Source of the DNA: Pararhizobium sp.
GTDB lineage: Bacteria; Pseudomonadota; Alphaproteobacteria; Rhizobiales; Rhizobiaceae
DNA length: 64,000 nucleotides
NCBI GenBank assembly: GCA_017794825.1
Contig: CP051237.1
Coordinates: 682,001-746,000 of the forward strand
Direction of reading: 5' to 3'
Part shown: positions 42,763 through 51,936 of the stretch, in pieces
Layout: every line of letters begins with the position of its first letter
Numbering within the stretch: the stretch's first letter is position 1
Notes under the pieces: model-generated
Databases searched by the model: none
What the model saw: only the letters and a program-made list of their open reading frames with translations
What the model was told of the DNA's origin: nothing
Made by a program: the position numbers and the translations under genes

Positions 42763-43182
42763 ATGCGCGTTGTAGTACTGGTGAAGGCGACCGAGGACAG
42801 CGAGGAGGGTATATTGCCCTCCACCGAATTGATGGAAGCCATGGGCAAATACAATGAGGAGCTGGTCGATGCCGGAATTATGCTGATGGGCGACGGCCTG
42901 AAGCCTTCGTTACATGGCAAGCGCGTCGCATTCGACGGTCCCGATCGCATGGTCATCGACGGGCCGTTTGCCGAAACCAAGGAACTTGTCGCCGGCTTCT
43001 GGCTCTGGGAAGTCAAGGACATCGACGAAGCCGTCGCCTGGGTCAGGCGGTGTCCCAACCCGATGAACGGCCCGAGCGAGATCGAGATTCGTCCGCTTTA
43101 CGAGATGGCCGATTTCGCCGAAAATCTGACCCCGGAAGTCTCGGAACTCCACGACAGGACCCGGCAGAAACTGGGCGAATAG
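42763..43182 (+). CDS. YCII-related (DGPF) domain protein
   Basis: The product is 139 residues with AAGGAG upstream of the ATG. The family pattern is MRVVVLVKATEDSEEG at the start, KRVAFDGPDRMVIDGPFAET with the DGPF motif, and KELVAGFWLWEVKDIDEAV. YCII-like proteins of this group are repeatedly encoded beside ECF sigma factors of the long, TPR-tailed type; their chemistry is unknown. It starts the unit YCII, YCII, sigma factor, DoxX. Confidence 0.88.
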   Translation: MRVVVLVKATEDSEEGILPSTELMEAMGKYNEELVDAGIMLMGDGLKPSLHGKRVAFDGPDRMVIDGPFAETKELVAGFWLWEVKDIDEAVAWVRRCPNPMNGPSEIEIRPLYEMADFAENLTPEVSELHDRTRQKLGE

Positions 43183-43333
43183 CCGATCGATCTGCCTGCC
43201 GTCCGCCGCCTTGTGCTGCGGACAGGTGGGTAACCGCACCGTTGATTTGCGAGGAACCGCTCCGGTTCATCCTTTCAACGGACAGATTTTTGCCTAATCT
43301 TGAAGTCGTCACAGGAGGATGGAGAGTCTTGAT

Positions 43334-43711
43334 ATGCTGTATACCCTGCTCTGCTACAACGACGAAGCGGTGACCACCGCCTGGACGCAGGAAGAAGACG
43401 CAGCCGTCATGACAAGGCTGGACGAGATCCACCGCAAATGGGCGGACAATTTCCAGCCGATGATCCGCCTGATGCCGACAAGCGCGGCGACGACCCTGCG
43501 CAAGAAGGACGGCATGGTTCTCGACGGTCCCTATGCCGAAACCAAGGAACAGTTGCTCGGATTCTACGTGGTCGATGTCGATAACCTCGACACCGCGCTG
43601 GAGATCGCGCGCGATCTGACGGAAGCGAATCCGGGCGGCGCATACGAGTTACGTCCCGTCATGATCTATTATCCGAACGGAGCGGCTGTGGACGATGGAC
43701 CAGCCAGTTGA
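43334..43711 (+). CDS. YCII-related (DGPY/DGPF) domain protein
   Basis: The product is 125 residues from the ATG at 43334, with GGAGAG seven bases upstream; ATG 43319 directly abuts GGAGG and is unlikely. The pattern MLYTLLCYNDEAV, KKDGMVLDGPYAETKEQLLG and FYVVDVDNLDTALEIARDL is that of the ECF-associated YCII proteins. It overlaps the sigma factor gene by 17 bases, a sign of translational coupling. Confidence 0.88.
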   Translation: MLYTLLCYNDEAVTTAWTQEEDAAVMTRLDEIHRKWADNFQPMIRLMPTSAATTLRKKDGMVLDGPYAETKEQLLGFYVVDVDNLDTALEIARDLTEANPGGAYELRPVMIYYPNGAAVDDGPAS

Positions 43712-44957
43712 TCCGGGATGGATCGAAGCGCGGCTCGTCGGCGCGCGCCCGCAGGCAATCGCTGCCCTCCTGAGATATTTTCGCAATCTCGACCTTGCGG
43801 AAGAAGCTTATCAGGAGGCCTGTCTCAGGGCGTTGAAGACCTGGCCGAAGAATGGTCCGCCGCGGGATAGCGCAGCCTGGCTCATCATGGTCGGGCGCAA
43901 TGCCGCGCTCGATCACGCAAGAAGACAGGCAAGGCTCGCCGACCTGCCGGACGAGAACGCGATCTCCGATCTGGAAAATACCGAGCCGGACATTGTCGAG
44001 CGGCTGGACGCCGCCGACTACCGCGACGACATCCTGCGGCTGCTCTTCATCTGCTGCCATCCCGACCTCCCGGCCACGCAGCAGATCGCGCTGGCCTTGC
44101 GCATCGTCTCGGGGCTGCCGGTCGCGCGCATTGCGGCGGCGTTCCTGGTCGGCGAGCGGGCGATGGAACAGCGCATCACCCGGGCTAAAGCCCGTATTGC
44201 GAATGCGGATATACCCTTCGAAACACCCGGGCCCGTCGAGCGGGCGAACCGTTTCGCTGTCGTCGCCGCCATGATCTATCTTGTTTTCAACGAGGGCTAC
44301 ACGGAGGCCGATCCGGCGAGTGAACGCGCCGGTTTTTGCGCAGAGGGAATTCGTCTCGCCCGCCTGATGCTGCGCATGTTTCCCGGCGAACCGGAAATGA
44401 TGGGTTTGCTGGCGCTCATGCTTCTTCAGCACTCCCGGCGGTTGGCGCGCATCGGCAAGGATGGCGCCCCCGTCCTGCTCGACGATCAGGACCGGTCTCT
44501 CTGGAACCGGCCAATGATAGCTGAGGCGCTGGTCATGATCGACAAGGCGATACTCCACCGCCGGCCCGGCCCCTATCAGATCCAGGCTGCGATTGCCGCC
44601 CTGCATGCACAGGCCGAACATCCGGAGGATACCGACTGGGCAGGCATCGACAGGCTTTACGAGGCGCTAGAACGCCATGCGCCATCCCCGGTTGTCACGT
44701 TGAACAGGGCAGTGGCGATTTCCAGGCTTCATGGCGTTCAGGCTGCTCTCGACATGATCGAGCCGCTGTCGGAACCGCTCGACGGCTATTTCTATTTCCA
44801 CGGTGTTCGGGGCGCGTTTCTCGAGAAACTTAACCGCAATGACGACGCACGTGATGCGTTCGGGCGGGCCATCGCGCTGGCCAGCACACCTGCCGAGGCG
44901 GCGCATATTCGGGAACAACTGGACAAGTTGAAACAGGAGAACCGGAAGTTTTCTTGA
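43695..44957 (+). CDS. ECF-type RNA polymerase sigma factor with long C-terminal TPR-like extension (ECF42-like)
   Basis: The product is 420 residues, twice the size of a plain ECF sigma factor. Region 2 (AIAALLRYFRNLDLAEEAYQ, EACLRALKTWP, AWLIMVGRNAALDHARR) and region 4 (QIALALRIVSGLPVARIAAA, FLVGERAMEQRITRAK) are followed by the conserved AMIYLVFNEGYTEADP block and helical repeats to the end. This is the type that pairs with YCII proteins and has no anti-sigma factor. The C-terminal extension is thought to control activity. Its stop overlaps the DoxX frame if the upstream DoxX start is used. Confidence 0.9.
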   Translation: MDQPVDPGWIEARLVGARPQAIAALLRYFRNLDLAEEAYQEACLRALKTWPKNGPPRDSAAWLIMVGRNAALDHARRQARLADLPDENAISDLENTEPDIVERLDAADYRDDILRLLFICCHPDLPATQQIALALRIVSGLPVARIAAAFLVGERAMEQRITRAKARIANADIPFETPGPVERANRFAVVAAMIYLVFNEGYTEADPASERAGFCAEGIRLARLMLRMFPGEPEMMGLLALMLLQHSRRLARIGKDGAPVLLDDQDRSLWNRPMIAEALVMIDKAILHRRPGPYQIQAAIAALHAQAEHPEDTDWAGIDRLYEALERHAPSPVVTLNRAVAISRLHGVQAALDMIEPLSEPLDGYFYFHGVRGAFLEKLNRNDDARDAFGRAIALASTPAEAAHIREQLDKLKQENRKFS

Positions 44958-45031
44958 TGCTCATTGTCGGACTCGCCGGTGCTGCGTCGTCCTCGGGACA
45001 TGGAAAGTTCTTCAAGGAAAGGTACAGGCTC

Positions 45032-45481
45032 ATGTCAAGCGCAACCGATCGGACTGTTTCAGGTCTCGTATCCGGCAAACCGTCTGGTAGTGGTAACAAC
45101 ACACCCGCAATGCTGTGGACGGGACGGGTGATGACCGGAATTTTTGCAATCTTCATGCTCGGAGCTTCGATCACGCCGAAACTCCTGCAGATGCCGGTCG
45201 CCGAAGAAACCCTGGCGCAGCTCGGATGGCCTGCCGGTTATTCGCTGATGATCGGCGTGATCGAACTGATCTGCCTTCTTCTCTATCTGGCGCCCCGAAC
45301 GAGTGTGCTCGGCGCCGTCCTCATGACAGGTCTGCTTGGCGGCGCCATGGCCACGCAAATCCGCGCGGAAAGCCCGCTCTTCAGCCATATTCTGTTCAGT
45401 GTCTATCTGGGCCTGATCATGTGGGGCGGATTGTGGCTTCGCAGCCAAATGCTACGGACCGTCATTCCGTGCTTTCGCTGA
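45032..45481 (+). CDS. DoxX-family membrane protein
   Basis: The product is 149 residues from the ATG at 45032, which has AAGGAAAGG nine bases upstream; an ATG at 44957 overlapping the sigma stop would add 25 residues that look non-homologous. Four hydrophobic segments (WTGRVMTGIFAIFMLGASIT, SLMIGVIELICLLLYLAP, VLGAVLMTGLLGGAMATQI, FSHILFSVYLGLIMWGGLWL) follow the DoxX-like pattern. It is probably a target of the sigma factor upstream. DoxX-like proteins act in the membrane, some in sulfur or redox defence. Confidence 0.82.
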   Translation: MSSATDRTVSGLVSGKPSGSGNNTPAMLWTGRVMTGIFAIFMLGASITPKLLQMPVAEETLAQLGWPAGYSLMIGVIELICLLLYLAPRTSVLGAVLMTGLLGGAMATQIRAESPLFSHILFSVYLGLIMWGGLWLRSQMLRTVIPCFR

Positions 45482-45621
45482 CGGTCATTCGCTTCTCCCG
45501 CGGCCAGTCTGCTTCAGAACTGCTGCAGTTCATCCGTCGGACCAGGTTCGTCAGCTGTTCCATGGGCTCGTGTCTGACGACGATCGGGACGGGAAACATT
45601 CAGCCAGGGAACGCCGGCCAT

Positions 45622-45650
45622 AAAAAAAGGCCCGGATCGCTCCAGGCCTT
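45622..45650 (-). terminator. Rho-independent terminator after the LivK-like gene
   Basis: Read on the minus strand, AAGGCC...GGCCTT pairs with the loop GCGA and runs straight into seven T residues. The stem covers about 45627-45650 and the T tract 45622-45628. It lies 27 bases after the stop codon of the binding-protein gene. Confidence 0.85.
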
Positions 45651-45676
45651 CTTCAATATCAGTGGGAAGCGGCTGA

Positions 45677-46882
45677 CTACTTGGCCATTCCCGTATTCAT
45701 GATCTTGCCGTCGTCGATGACCGTGGTCACGTAGACGCCCGGAACATCGCCGTTCTCGTCGAAGTCCTGGGAGCCGGCGGCGCCTTCATAGTTGATGTCG
45801 GTGCCTGCGGCGATCAACTCCTTGGCCTTCGCCCATTCGCCGGGAAGGATCACTTCGCCGGGAGCGTTGGCCACGTCGCGGATCGCGCCGGCGATCGCTG
45901 CGCGGTCGGTGCTGCCGGCCTTTTCGGCGGCGAGCGCCAGGATGAAGGCGGCGTCATAGCCGTTGGCCACGAAGGTGCCGTCGGCCTGCACGCCGGCTTC
46001 CGACGCCATCACGTTGAAGGCGTCCGCGCCCGGCAGGTCCGGGGTGCCCGGACGGGTCATGACGATCTTGCCGGAAGCGGCCGGAACGTTGTCGGCCATC
46101 GCCTGCGAGACCATGCCGTCGCCGCCGTAGAAGATCGGGAAATCGCCGCCTTCCAGCGCCTGACGCAGGATCGTCTGGCCGGAGCCGTCGCCATAGGCGA
46201 GGATCACCAGCGCGTCGGCGCCGGAGGACGACAGCGAGCCGATTTCGGCGCGGTAGTCGGCCTTGCCGTCTTCATGCGCCTGGGAATCGGTCACCGTTCC
46301 GCCTTCCGCTTCGAAGGCCGCGACGAAAGCTTCGGCGAAGCCCTTGCCGTAGTCGTTGTTGACATAGGTCACGGCGACGTTGTTCTGGCCGGCTTCCTTG
46401 ACGACGCGCGCCAGAACGCCGCCCTGGAAGGCGTCGGAGGTCGCTGTGCGGAACACCAGGTCCTTGTCGTCCAGCGTGGTCAGCGCCGGCGAGGTCGAGG
46501 CCGGAGAGATCATCGCCACGCCGCCCGGAATGCCGGCGTTGTTGGCGGCGGAGATCGTCGCGCCGGAGCACAGCGCGCCGACGATCGCGGAAACGTTGTC
46601 GACGTTGACGACGCGGTCGGCCGCGTCGGCGGCTTTCGTCGCGTCGGCGCAGGTCGTGTCGCCGACAATCAGCTCAATGGTCTTGCCGTCCATCAGGCCG
46701 CCATTGTCGTTGACGTTCTTGAGCGCCAGATTGGCGCCGTCGATGATCGGCGGCGTCAGGCTTTCGATCGGACCGGTCACGCCGCCGAGAAAGCCGAACT
46801 TGACGTCGGCGGCCGTCGCTGCGCCCGAAAGGCAGGCAAGCGCGACGCCGGTGGCAAGCGCCATTTTGAGTGTTGGCATCAT
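45677..46882 (-). CDS. Branched-chain amino acid ABC transporter substrate-binding protein (LivK-like), orphan
   Basis: The product is 401 residues with GGGAG eight bases before the ATG at 46882. A signal peptide ends GAATAAD. The mature start VKFGFLGGVTGPIESLTPPI and SAIVGALCSGATISAANNAG, MISPASTSPALTTLDDKDLV, FRTATSDAFQGGVLA are the type I periplasmic-binding-protein pattern of LivK. It is monocistronic, with a clear terminator and no liv permease genes nearby. The livGFHM at 19.3-23.1 kb lacks a binding protein, so the two may work together, but the distance makes this only a suggestion. Confidence 0.9.
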   Translation of the reverse strand: MMPTLKMALATGVALACLSGAATAADVKFGFLGGVTGPIESLTPPIIDGANLALKNVNDNGGLMDGKTIELIVGDTTCADATKAADAADRVVNVDNVSAIVGALCSGATISAANNAGIPGGVAMISPASTSPALTTLDDKDLVFRTATSDAFQGGVLARVVKEAGQNNVAVTYVNNDYGKGFAEAFVAAFEAEGGTVTDSQAHEDGKADYRAEIGSLSSSGADALVILAYGDGSGQTILRQALEGGDFPIFYGGDGMVSQAMADNVPAASGKIVMTRPGTPDLPGADAFNVMASEAGVQADGTFVANGYDAAFILALAAEKAGSTDRAAIAGAIRDVANAPGEVILPGEWAKAKELIAAGTDINYEGAAGSQDFDENGDVPGVYVTTVIDDGKIMNTGMAK

Positions 46883-47054
46883 TTATTATTCTCCCAAATT
46901 GCAGACCGGTTCGTCCGGTCCTTGATCCGATTAAAACGGGTTCCCTTCCGCGCAACGCGCGAAAAGTTGGCGCAATCATAGCGAAAGATACAGCGCTTTA
47001 AAGCCGAAAAGTGAAATTTGGTTGACGCCGGTTTTCGGGCCTGAAGCGGCGGCT

Positions 47055-47981
47055 TTACCGGCCGTAGTAAAGCGATACGGCGTGCCGGGCTTCGGCGAAA
47101 AACAGCCAGCGTTCGACGAAGAGACCGGCGATGAGACACGCGAAGGCGACAGCCAGCCAGGCAAGCGGGCCGCCGCTGATCGCCACGGCCATGGAGATCA
47201 GAAGCGGAGCCGCGAAACCCGCCGTAAGCGCAATCGCCCGCAGCTTTGCCGCATGCTTGCGGCCGATGACGTGAACCATCTCCCGCGTCAGATAGTTCTC
47301 CCCGGAATGCGGACTTTCAAGCAGCCTTACGCGACCGATCGCGCCGAGCCCCGTCGCCGTTTCCGGCGTCGAACCCGCAGCCTCCAGCGAGGCCCGGCCG
47401 GCCCTGTGCCACCAGGACAGTTTCAGCGCCCAGGCGACGATGATCATCAGGCAGGCGATCCCGGCGATCGTCGCACGGTCCGAAGAGTTCGTTTCCGGGT
47501 TCAGCGCCGACGCCGCCACGTAGCCGCTGGCGACGGCAAAACCGACATAGACAAGCGGCGTCAGGATGGAGTTCCAGTGCGGCACGGTCCGCAGTTGCGC
47601 ATAGATCATCGCCGTCGCGACCACCGTGACGATCGCCAGGATCGCTGTCGGAACGCCGAGCCAGAGCGGCCGTTCTCCGGCGAAAAGCCAGAACAGAACG
47701 TAGACGCCGAACAGGCTAAGCGTCGCCACCGCCAGCACGCCTTCGCGCGACAGCCAGGACGAGCGCCATTGGGAAAAGGCCCGCCAGGCGCGTTCGGGAT
47801 GGCCGAGATGGAAGGTTGACGAGATCAGGCCCGCCACGGCCAGGCCGCCGGCCAGAAGCGAGATCAGAAAGGCCGCAAGCGGTCCCTGCGGCGTCGGCAT
47901 GCCGATGCCGAGCATCGCGATCAGGCCGAACCCTGCGCCGGAAGTTACGGTGAAGAAGATGACCGAAATCGCAGGATGCAT
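47055..47981 (-). CDS. soeC: SoeC-like membrane anchor of sulfite dehydrogenase (DmsC family)
   Basis: The product is 308 residues with about eight membrane segments. The start MHPAISVIFFTVTSGAGFGL and LISSTFHLGHPERAWRAFSQ, WRSSWLSREGVLAVATL are typical of DmsC/SoeC anchor subunits, which pass electrons to the quinone pool. Its ATG overlaps the stop of the ferredoxin subunit by one base. The name SoeC relies on the neighbouring SoeA and SoeB; a DmsABC-type reductase is the alternative. Confidence 0.85.
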   Translation of the reverse strand: MHPAISVIFFTVTSGAGFGLIAMLGIGMPTPQGPLAAFLISLLAGGLAVAGLISSTFHLGHPERAWRAFSQWRSSWLSREGVLAVATLSLFGVYVLFWLFAGERPLWLGVPTAILAIVTVVATAMIYAQLRTVPHWNSILTPLVYVGFAVASGYVAASALNPETNSSDRATIAGIACLMIIVAWALKLSWWHRAGRASLEAAGSTPETATGLGAIGRVRLLESPHSGENYLTREMVHVIGRKHAAKLRAIALTAGFAAPLLISMAVAISGGPLAWLAVAFACLIAGLFVERWLFFAEARHAVSLYYGR

Positions 47982-48727
47982 CAGCCGAGCCTTTCCAGCG
48001 CGCGGTCGAGCCAGCCGAGAAAACCCGTGGCGTTCGCCGTCTCGTCCTGCGGGGCTGCGGACGCGCCACAGCCTTCCGTCGCCGTCTTCGGTCGCGGCGG
48101 CAGATACTTGTTCACCGGCGCCGTGCCCATTTCCGGCATCAGGTCGAAGCCGCCGCGATCCGCAACGAGCTTGGACACGTTCGATTCAGGATCGGAGAAA
48201 TCGCCGAAGTGCCGTGCGCCGGCCGGACAGGTCCTGACGCAGGCCGGCGTCCGGTCCTCCTCGGGAAGATTGTCGTTGTAGATCCGGTCGACGCAGAGCG
48301 TGCATTTCTTCATCACGTTCTCGACCGGGTCCATCTCGCGCGCGCCGTACGGGCAGGCCCAGGCGCACAGGCCGCAACCGATGCACATGGATTCGTCCAC
48401 CAGCACGATCCCGTCTTCCGAGCGCTTGTAGCTTGCGCCGGTCGGACACACTGTCACGCAGGGCGCATCCGAACAGTGCAGGCAGGATTTCGGGAAATGC
48501 ACGATCGAGGCCGGCGCGTCCTCCGGCGTCACCTCGAACGTATGGATGCGGTTCAGCCAGGAGCCGAGCGGCTCGTCGCCGTACGGGTCAAGGTCGCCCA
48601 GCGGCGCGCCGTAGCCGCCGGTGTTCCATTCCTTGCAGTTGACGACGCAGGCGTGACAGCCGACACAGGTGTCGAGATCGATGACGAGGCCGAGGCTGCG
48701 CTCGGTGCTTGTGGGCAAAGAGGTCAT
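47981..48727 (-). CDS. soeB: SoeB-like iron-sulfur subunit of sulfite dehydrogenase
   Basis: The product is 248 residues from the ATG at 48727, overlapping the large-subunit stop by four bases (ATGA). It has four ferredoxin cysteine motifs: CVGCHACVVNC, CLHCSDAPCVTVCP, CIGCGLCAWACP and KKCTLCVDR with CVRTCP, enough for four 4Fe-4S clusters. It would transfer electrons from the molybdenum subunit to the membrane anchor. Confidence 0.9.
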   Translation of the reverse strand: MTSLPTSTERSLGLVIDLDTCVGCHACVVNCKEWNTGGYGAPLGDLDPYGDEPLGSWLNRIHTFEVTPEDAPASIVHFPKSCLHCSDAPCVTVCPTGASYKRSEDGIVLVDESMCIGCGLCAWACPYGAREMDPVENVMKKCTLCVDRIYNDNLPEEDRTPACVRTCPAGARHFGDFSDPESNVSKLVADRGGFDLMPEMGTAPVNKYLPPRPKTATEGCGASAAPQDETANATGFLGWLDRALERLG

Positions 48728-51606
48728 TCGCCCTCCCCCCATTCCTTGCCGTAGGCGACGACCGCCGGCGGCTCGGGCAACGGATCCTTCTGGGGCGGGA
48801 ATTGCGGCAGCGTCACCGGGTTGTCGCCGGCTTCGGCCTTCTCGATGCGGATTCTGAGGTCAAACCATGCGGCCTGGCCGGTGATCGGGTCGGAATTCGA
48901 CCAGCGATAGCCGTCGGCCGCCGGCGGCAGCAATTCGTGGATCAGGTGATTGAGCAGGAAGCCTTGTCTTGCTTCCGGCGCGTTGTCGTCCAGCGTCCAG
49001 GCGCCGGAGCGTTTACCGATCGCATTCCAGGTCCACAGCGTCTTCCCGTTGACCGCCTCCATGCGCCGAACGGGAACCTTGATCCGGCTGTGGTGCGAGA
49101 TCACCCAGGCCCAGTCGCCGTCGCGCAGTCCGGCTGCGTCGCAGACCGGTCCCGGAACATAAAGCACGTTCGCGCCGTGGATCTGGCGCAGCCAGGCGTT
49201 CTGCGATCCCCAGGAATGATACATCGCCGCCGGCCGCTGCGTGATCGCATGGTACGGATAGTCGCTGACGTCGACGCCTGCGCCCTCGAACGGCGGATAC
49301 CAGTGCGGCAGCGGGTCGAATGTTTCGCGGATTCGCTTGCGGTGGGTGTCCGGCGGCTGCCGCTCGCCATGGCCCTCGGCGGCGAGCTGGAACTTGCGCA
49401 GCGGCTCGAGATAGAGCTGGAAGACGTTCTCGACCGCTGCGTCCTGCAGACCCATCGCGATCGCCCAGTCGCTCCAGGCGCGGTTGGCGTGCTTGAAGTA
49501 GCGCGCCTCCTCCGGCACGTGCGTTTCGAAGAAGCCGCCATTGTCGATATAGCGCTGGAGTTGGTCCGGATTGGGCGCGCCGCGTCCCGCCTCCGAGCCA
49601 TCCTCGCCGCGCCAGCCGGCCAGCGGTCCGACGCCGGGCTTCCTTTGGTGGTTGACCATGTAGTCGGCGTAGTCCGCGTAAAGCGGTTCGCCGTTCCCGT
49701 CGACCATGCCCGGCAGTTTCAGCCGCGCGCCGAGATCGAGCAGCACAGACTGGAAGCCGCGCACGTCCCGGCCCTCGGCTTGGGTCTGCGGCTCCACCAC
49801 CGGCCAGCGTATCGCGTCGGCCAGCGCGTCCGGCTCGGAAATCGGCCGGTCGAGCAGTGAGATACAGTCGTGTCGCTCCAGATAGGTCGTGTCGGGCAGC
49901 ACCAGGTCGGCGTAGGCGACCATCTCGGAATTGTAGGCGTCGGAATAGATGATCTTCGGAATGCGATAGTCGCCGTTCTCGTCCTTGTCCGTCAGCATGT
50001 CCATCACGCCCGACGAGTTCATCGACGAGTTCCACGCCATGTTCGCCATGTACATGAACAGCACGTCGACCGGATACGGGTCGCCGGCGTGCGCGTTGGA
50101 GATGACCATGTGCATCAGTCCGTGCGACGACATCGGCGCGTCCCAGCTGAACGCCTTGTCGATCCGCTGCGGCGTCGTGCCGTCCGCCTCCAGCAGCAGG
50201 TCTTCCGGCCCGCGCAGGAAGCCCAGATGCGGCCCCGGCAACGGCTCGTCAGGTCTGCAGCCGCCATGCGGTTTCGGCTGCGCCGCCACCGGCCTCGGAT
50301 AGGGCGGCTTGAAGCGGAAACCGCCCGGGCTGTCGATCGAGCCAATCAGGATCTGCAACAGATGCAGCGACCGGCACGTCTGGAAGCCGTTCGAATGCGC
50401 GGAGATCCCGCGCATGGCGTGGAAGGAGACCGGCCGGCCGATCATCCGCTCATGCCGCTCGCCCTTCATGTCAGTCCACGGCTGCTCCACCACCACTGCG
50501 CGCTCGAAGGCGGCTTCTGCGATCTCGGCAGCGATGCGGCGGATCTGCGCCGCGGAAACCCCGGTTTCGCCTTCCACCGCTGCGGGTGCGTAACGCGCAT
50601 CGAGATATTTGCGCGCCAGAAGCTCGAACACGGGCCGCGCGGCCCGTCCGTCAGGCAACGTGACCGCGCCTTTCAGAGCCGCCTTTAGCGGCGCGCCATT
50701 CTTGCAGGAAACGACGCTGGAGGCCTCACGGTCGAAGACCAGCGGATCGCCGTTTTCGTCGCGCGCGAAGAGACCGTGATCGGCGGTCCCCTCATCGTCG
50801 ATCACCAGCCAGGGCGCATTGGTGTAGCGAAGCAGATAGTCGAGGTCGACCTTGCCGAGCCTCAGAAGCTCGTGGATCAGCGACAGGATGAAGAGCCCGT
50901 CCGTGCCGGGCGTGACACCCACCCACTCGTCGGCGACGGCGTTGTAGCCGGTGCGCACCGGGTTGACGCCGACAATCTTGACGCCCCGCGCCTTCAGCTT
51001 GCCGAGTCCCATCTTGATGGGGTTGGAATCGTGGTCCTCGGCGACCCCGAAGATCATGAAATATTCTGTTCTGTCCCAGTCCGGCGATCCGAATTCCCAG
51101 AAGGCGCCGCCGAACGTGTAAATGCCTCCGGCCGCCATGTTGACCGAGCAGAAGCCGCCATGCGCGGCGAAATTGGGCGTTCCGAATTGCTGCGCCCACC
51201 AGCCGGTCAGCGACTGGCTCTGGTCACGCCCGGTGAAAAAGGCCAGTTTTCTCGGATCGCGATGCCGGATCTCGGCGAGCCAGTCGGCGGCCAGCGTCAG
51301 CGCCTCCTCCCACTCGATCTCCTTGAATTCACCGCTGCCGCGCTCGCCCGTTCGCAGCAGCGGTTTCATCAGTCGCGCCGGTGAGTAATGCTGCATGATC
51401 CCGGCCGATCCCTTGGCGCACAGTACGCCCTTGTTGATCGGATGGTCGCGATTGCCTTCGATATACCGGATGCGCGGCGTCCCGTCCGCGCGCTGCCTGA
51501 TATGCACGTTGACGCCGCAACGGCATGCGCACATGTAACATGTGGTCTTGCGCACCTCGTCGGACACATGAGCGGAAAGCTCTACCTTGTGTCGGATCTC
51601 ATTCAT
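48724..51606 (-). CDS. soeA: SoeA-like molybdopterin subunit of cytoplasmic sulfite dehydrogenase
   Basis: The product is 960 residues. The N-terminal 4Fe-4S motif (TTCYMCACRCGVNVHI with GVLCAKGSAG) and TGRDQSQSLTGWWAQQFGTP, AHGGFCSVNMAAGGIYTFGG, FMIFGVAEDHDSNPIKMGLG place it in the DMSO-reductase superfamily close to SoeA. No Tat signal is seen, matching the cytoplasmic SoeABC that oxidises sulfite to sulfate and feeds quinones. Cys in GGFCSVNM may be the Mo ligand. It heads the operon soeABC. It is divergent from a DoxX-family gene. Confidence 0.88.
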   Translation of the reverse strand: MNEIRHKVELSAHVSDEVRKTTCYMCACRCGVNVHIRQRADGTPRIRYIEGNRDHPINKGVLCAKGSAGIMQHYSPARLMKPLLRTGERGSGEFKEIEWEEALTLAADWLAEIRHRDPRKLAFFTGRDQSQSLTGWWAQQFGTPNFAAHGGFCSVNMAAGGIYTFGGAFWEFGSPDWDRTEYFMIFGVAEDHDSNPIKMGLGKLKARGVKIVGVNPVRTGYNAVADEWVGVTPGTDGLFILSLIHELLRLGKVDLDYLLRYTNAPWLVIDDEGTADHGLFARDENGDPLVFDREASSVVSCKNGAPLKAALKGAVTLPDGRAARPVFELLARKYLDARYAPAAVEGETGVSAAQIRRIAAEIAEAAFERAVVVEQPWTDMKGERHERMIGRPVSFHAMRGISAHSNGFQTCRSLHLLQILIGSIDSPGGFRFKPPYPRPVAAQPKPHGGCRPDEPLPGPHLGFLRGPEDLLLEADGTTPQRIDKAFSWDAPMSSHGLMHMVISNAHAGDPYPVDVLFMYMANMAWNSSMNSSGVMDMLTDKDENGDYRIPKIIYSDAYNSEMVAYADLVLPDTTYLERHDCISLLDRPISEPDALADAIRWPVVEPQTQAEGRDVRGFQSVLLDLGARLKLPGMVDGNGEPLYADYADYMVNHQRKPGVGPLAGWRGEDGSEAGRGAPNPDQLQRYIDNGGFFETHVPEEARYFKHANRAWSDWAIAMGLQDAAVENVFQLYLEPLRKFQLAAEGHGERQPPDTHRKRIRETFDPLPHWYPPFEGAGVDVSDYPYHAITQRPAAMYHSWGSQNAWLRQIHGANVLYVPGPVCDAAGLRDGDWAWVISHHSRIKVPVRRMEAVNGKTLWTWNAIGKRSGAWTLDDNAPEARQGFLLNHLIHELLPPAADGYRWSNSDPITGQAAWFDLRIRIEKAEAGDNPVTLPQFPPQKDPLPEPPAVVAYGKEWGEGE

Positions 51607-51936
51607 GAACCGCTACCGTCTCCGACTGTCCACACCGCAAGCAATGTCCGGCCTCCTCCCAGGTCTTCCTTGTCATCGTCCAAACGTTCCCGAGGTCCAG
51701 ACGCGTGCGGACATCGGGAATCTTATATTATCGAATCCTTATATAAAGTCTCTTGGAACAGTTCCAGACTCTCCGAATCAATACCTAGATTGTCCGCGTT
51801 CGCGGATGGAGCGCCAAACAAAACAAAGGCAGGGGACCAGTCGCCCTCTCCGGCTGCTGTCACAACGAGCTTGCAGCTCTACAACCGGGTGATACATTCC
51901 GGCAAACTTTCAGGAACACAGGGAGCTATTTCCACG
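51607..51936. promoter_or_regulatory. Divergent intergenic region between soeA and the DoxX gene
   Basis: In this stretch of 330 bases there is no gene I can support. The part around 51720-51750 is markedly AT-rich (TTATATTATCG, CTTATATAAAG) and is a likely promoter for one or both genes. No clear operator palindrome of more than about six bases per arm was found. Confidence 0.4.
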
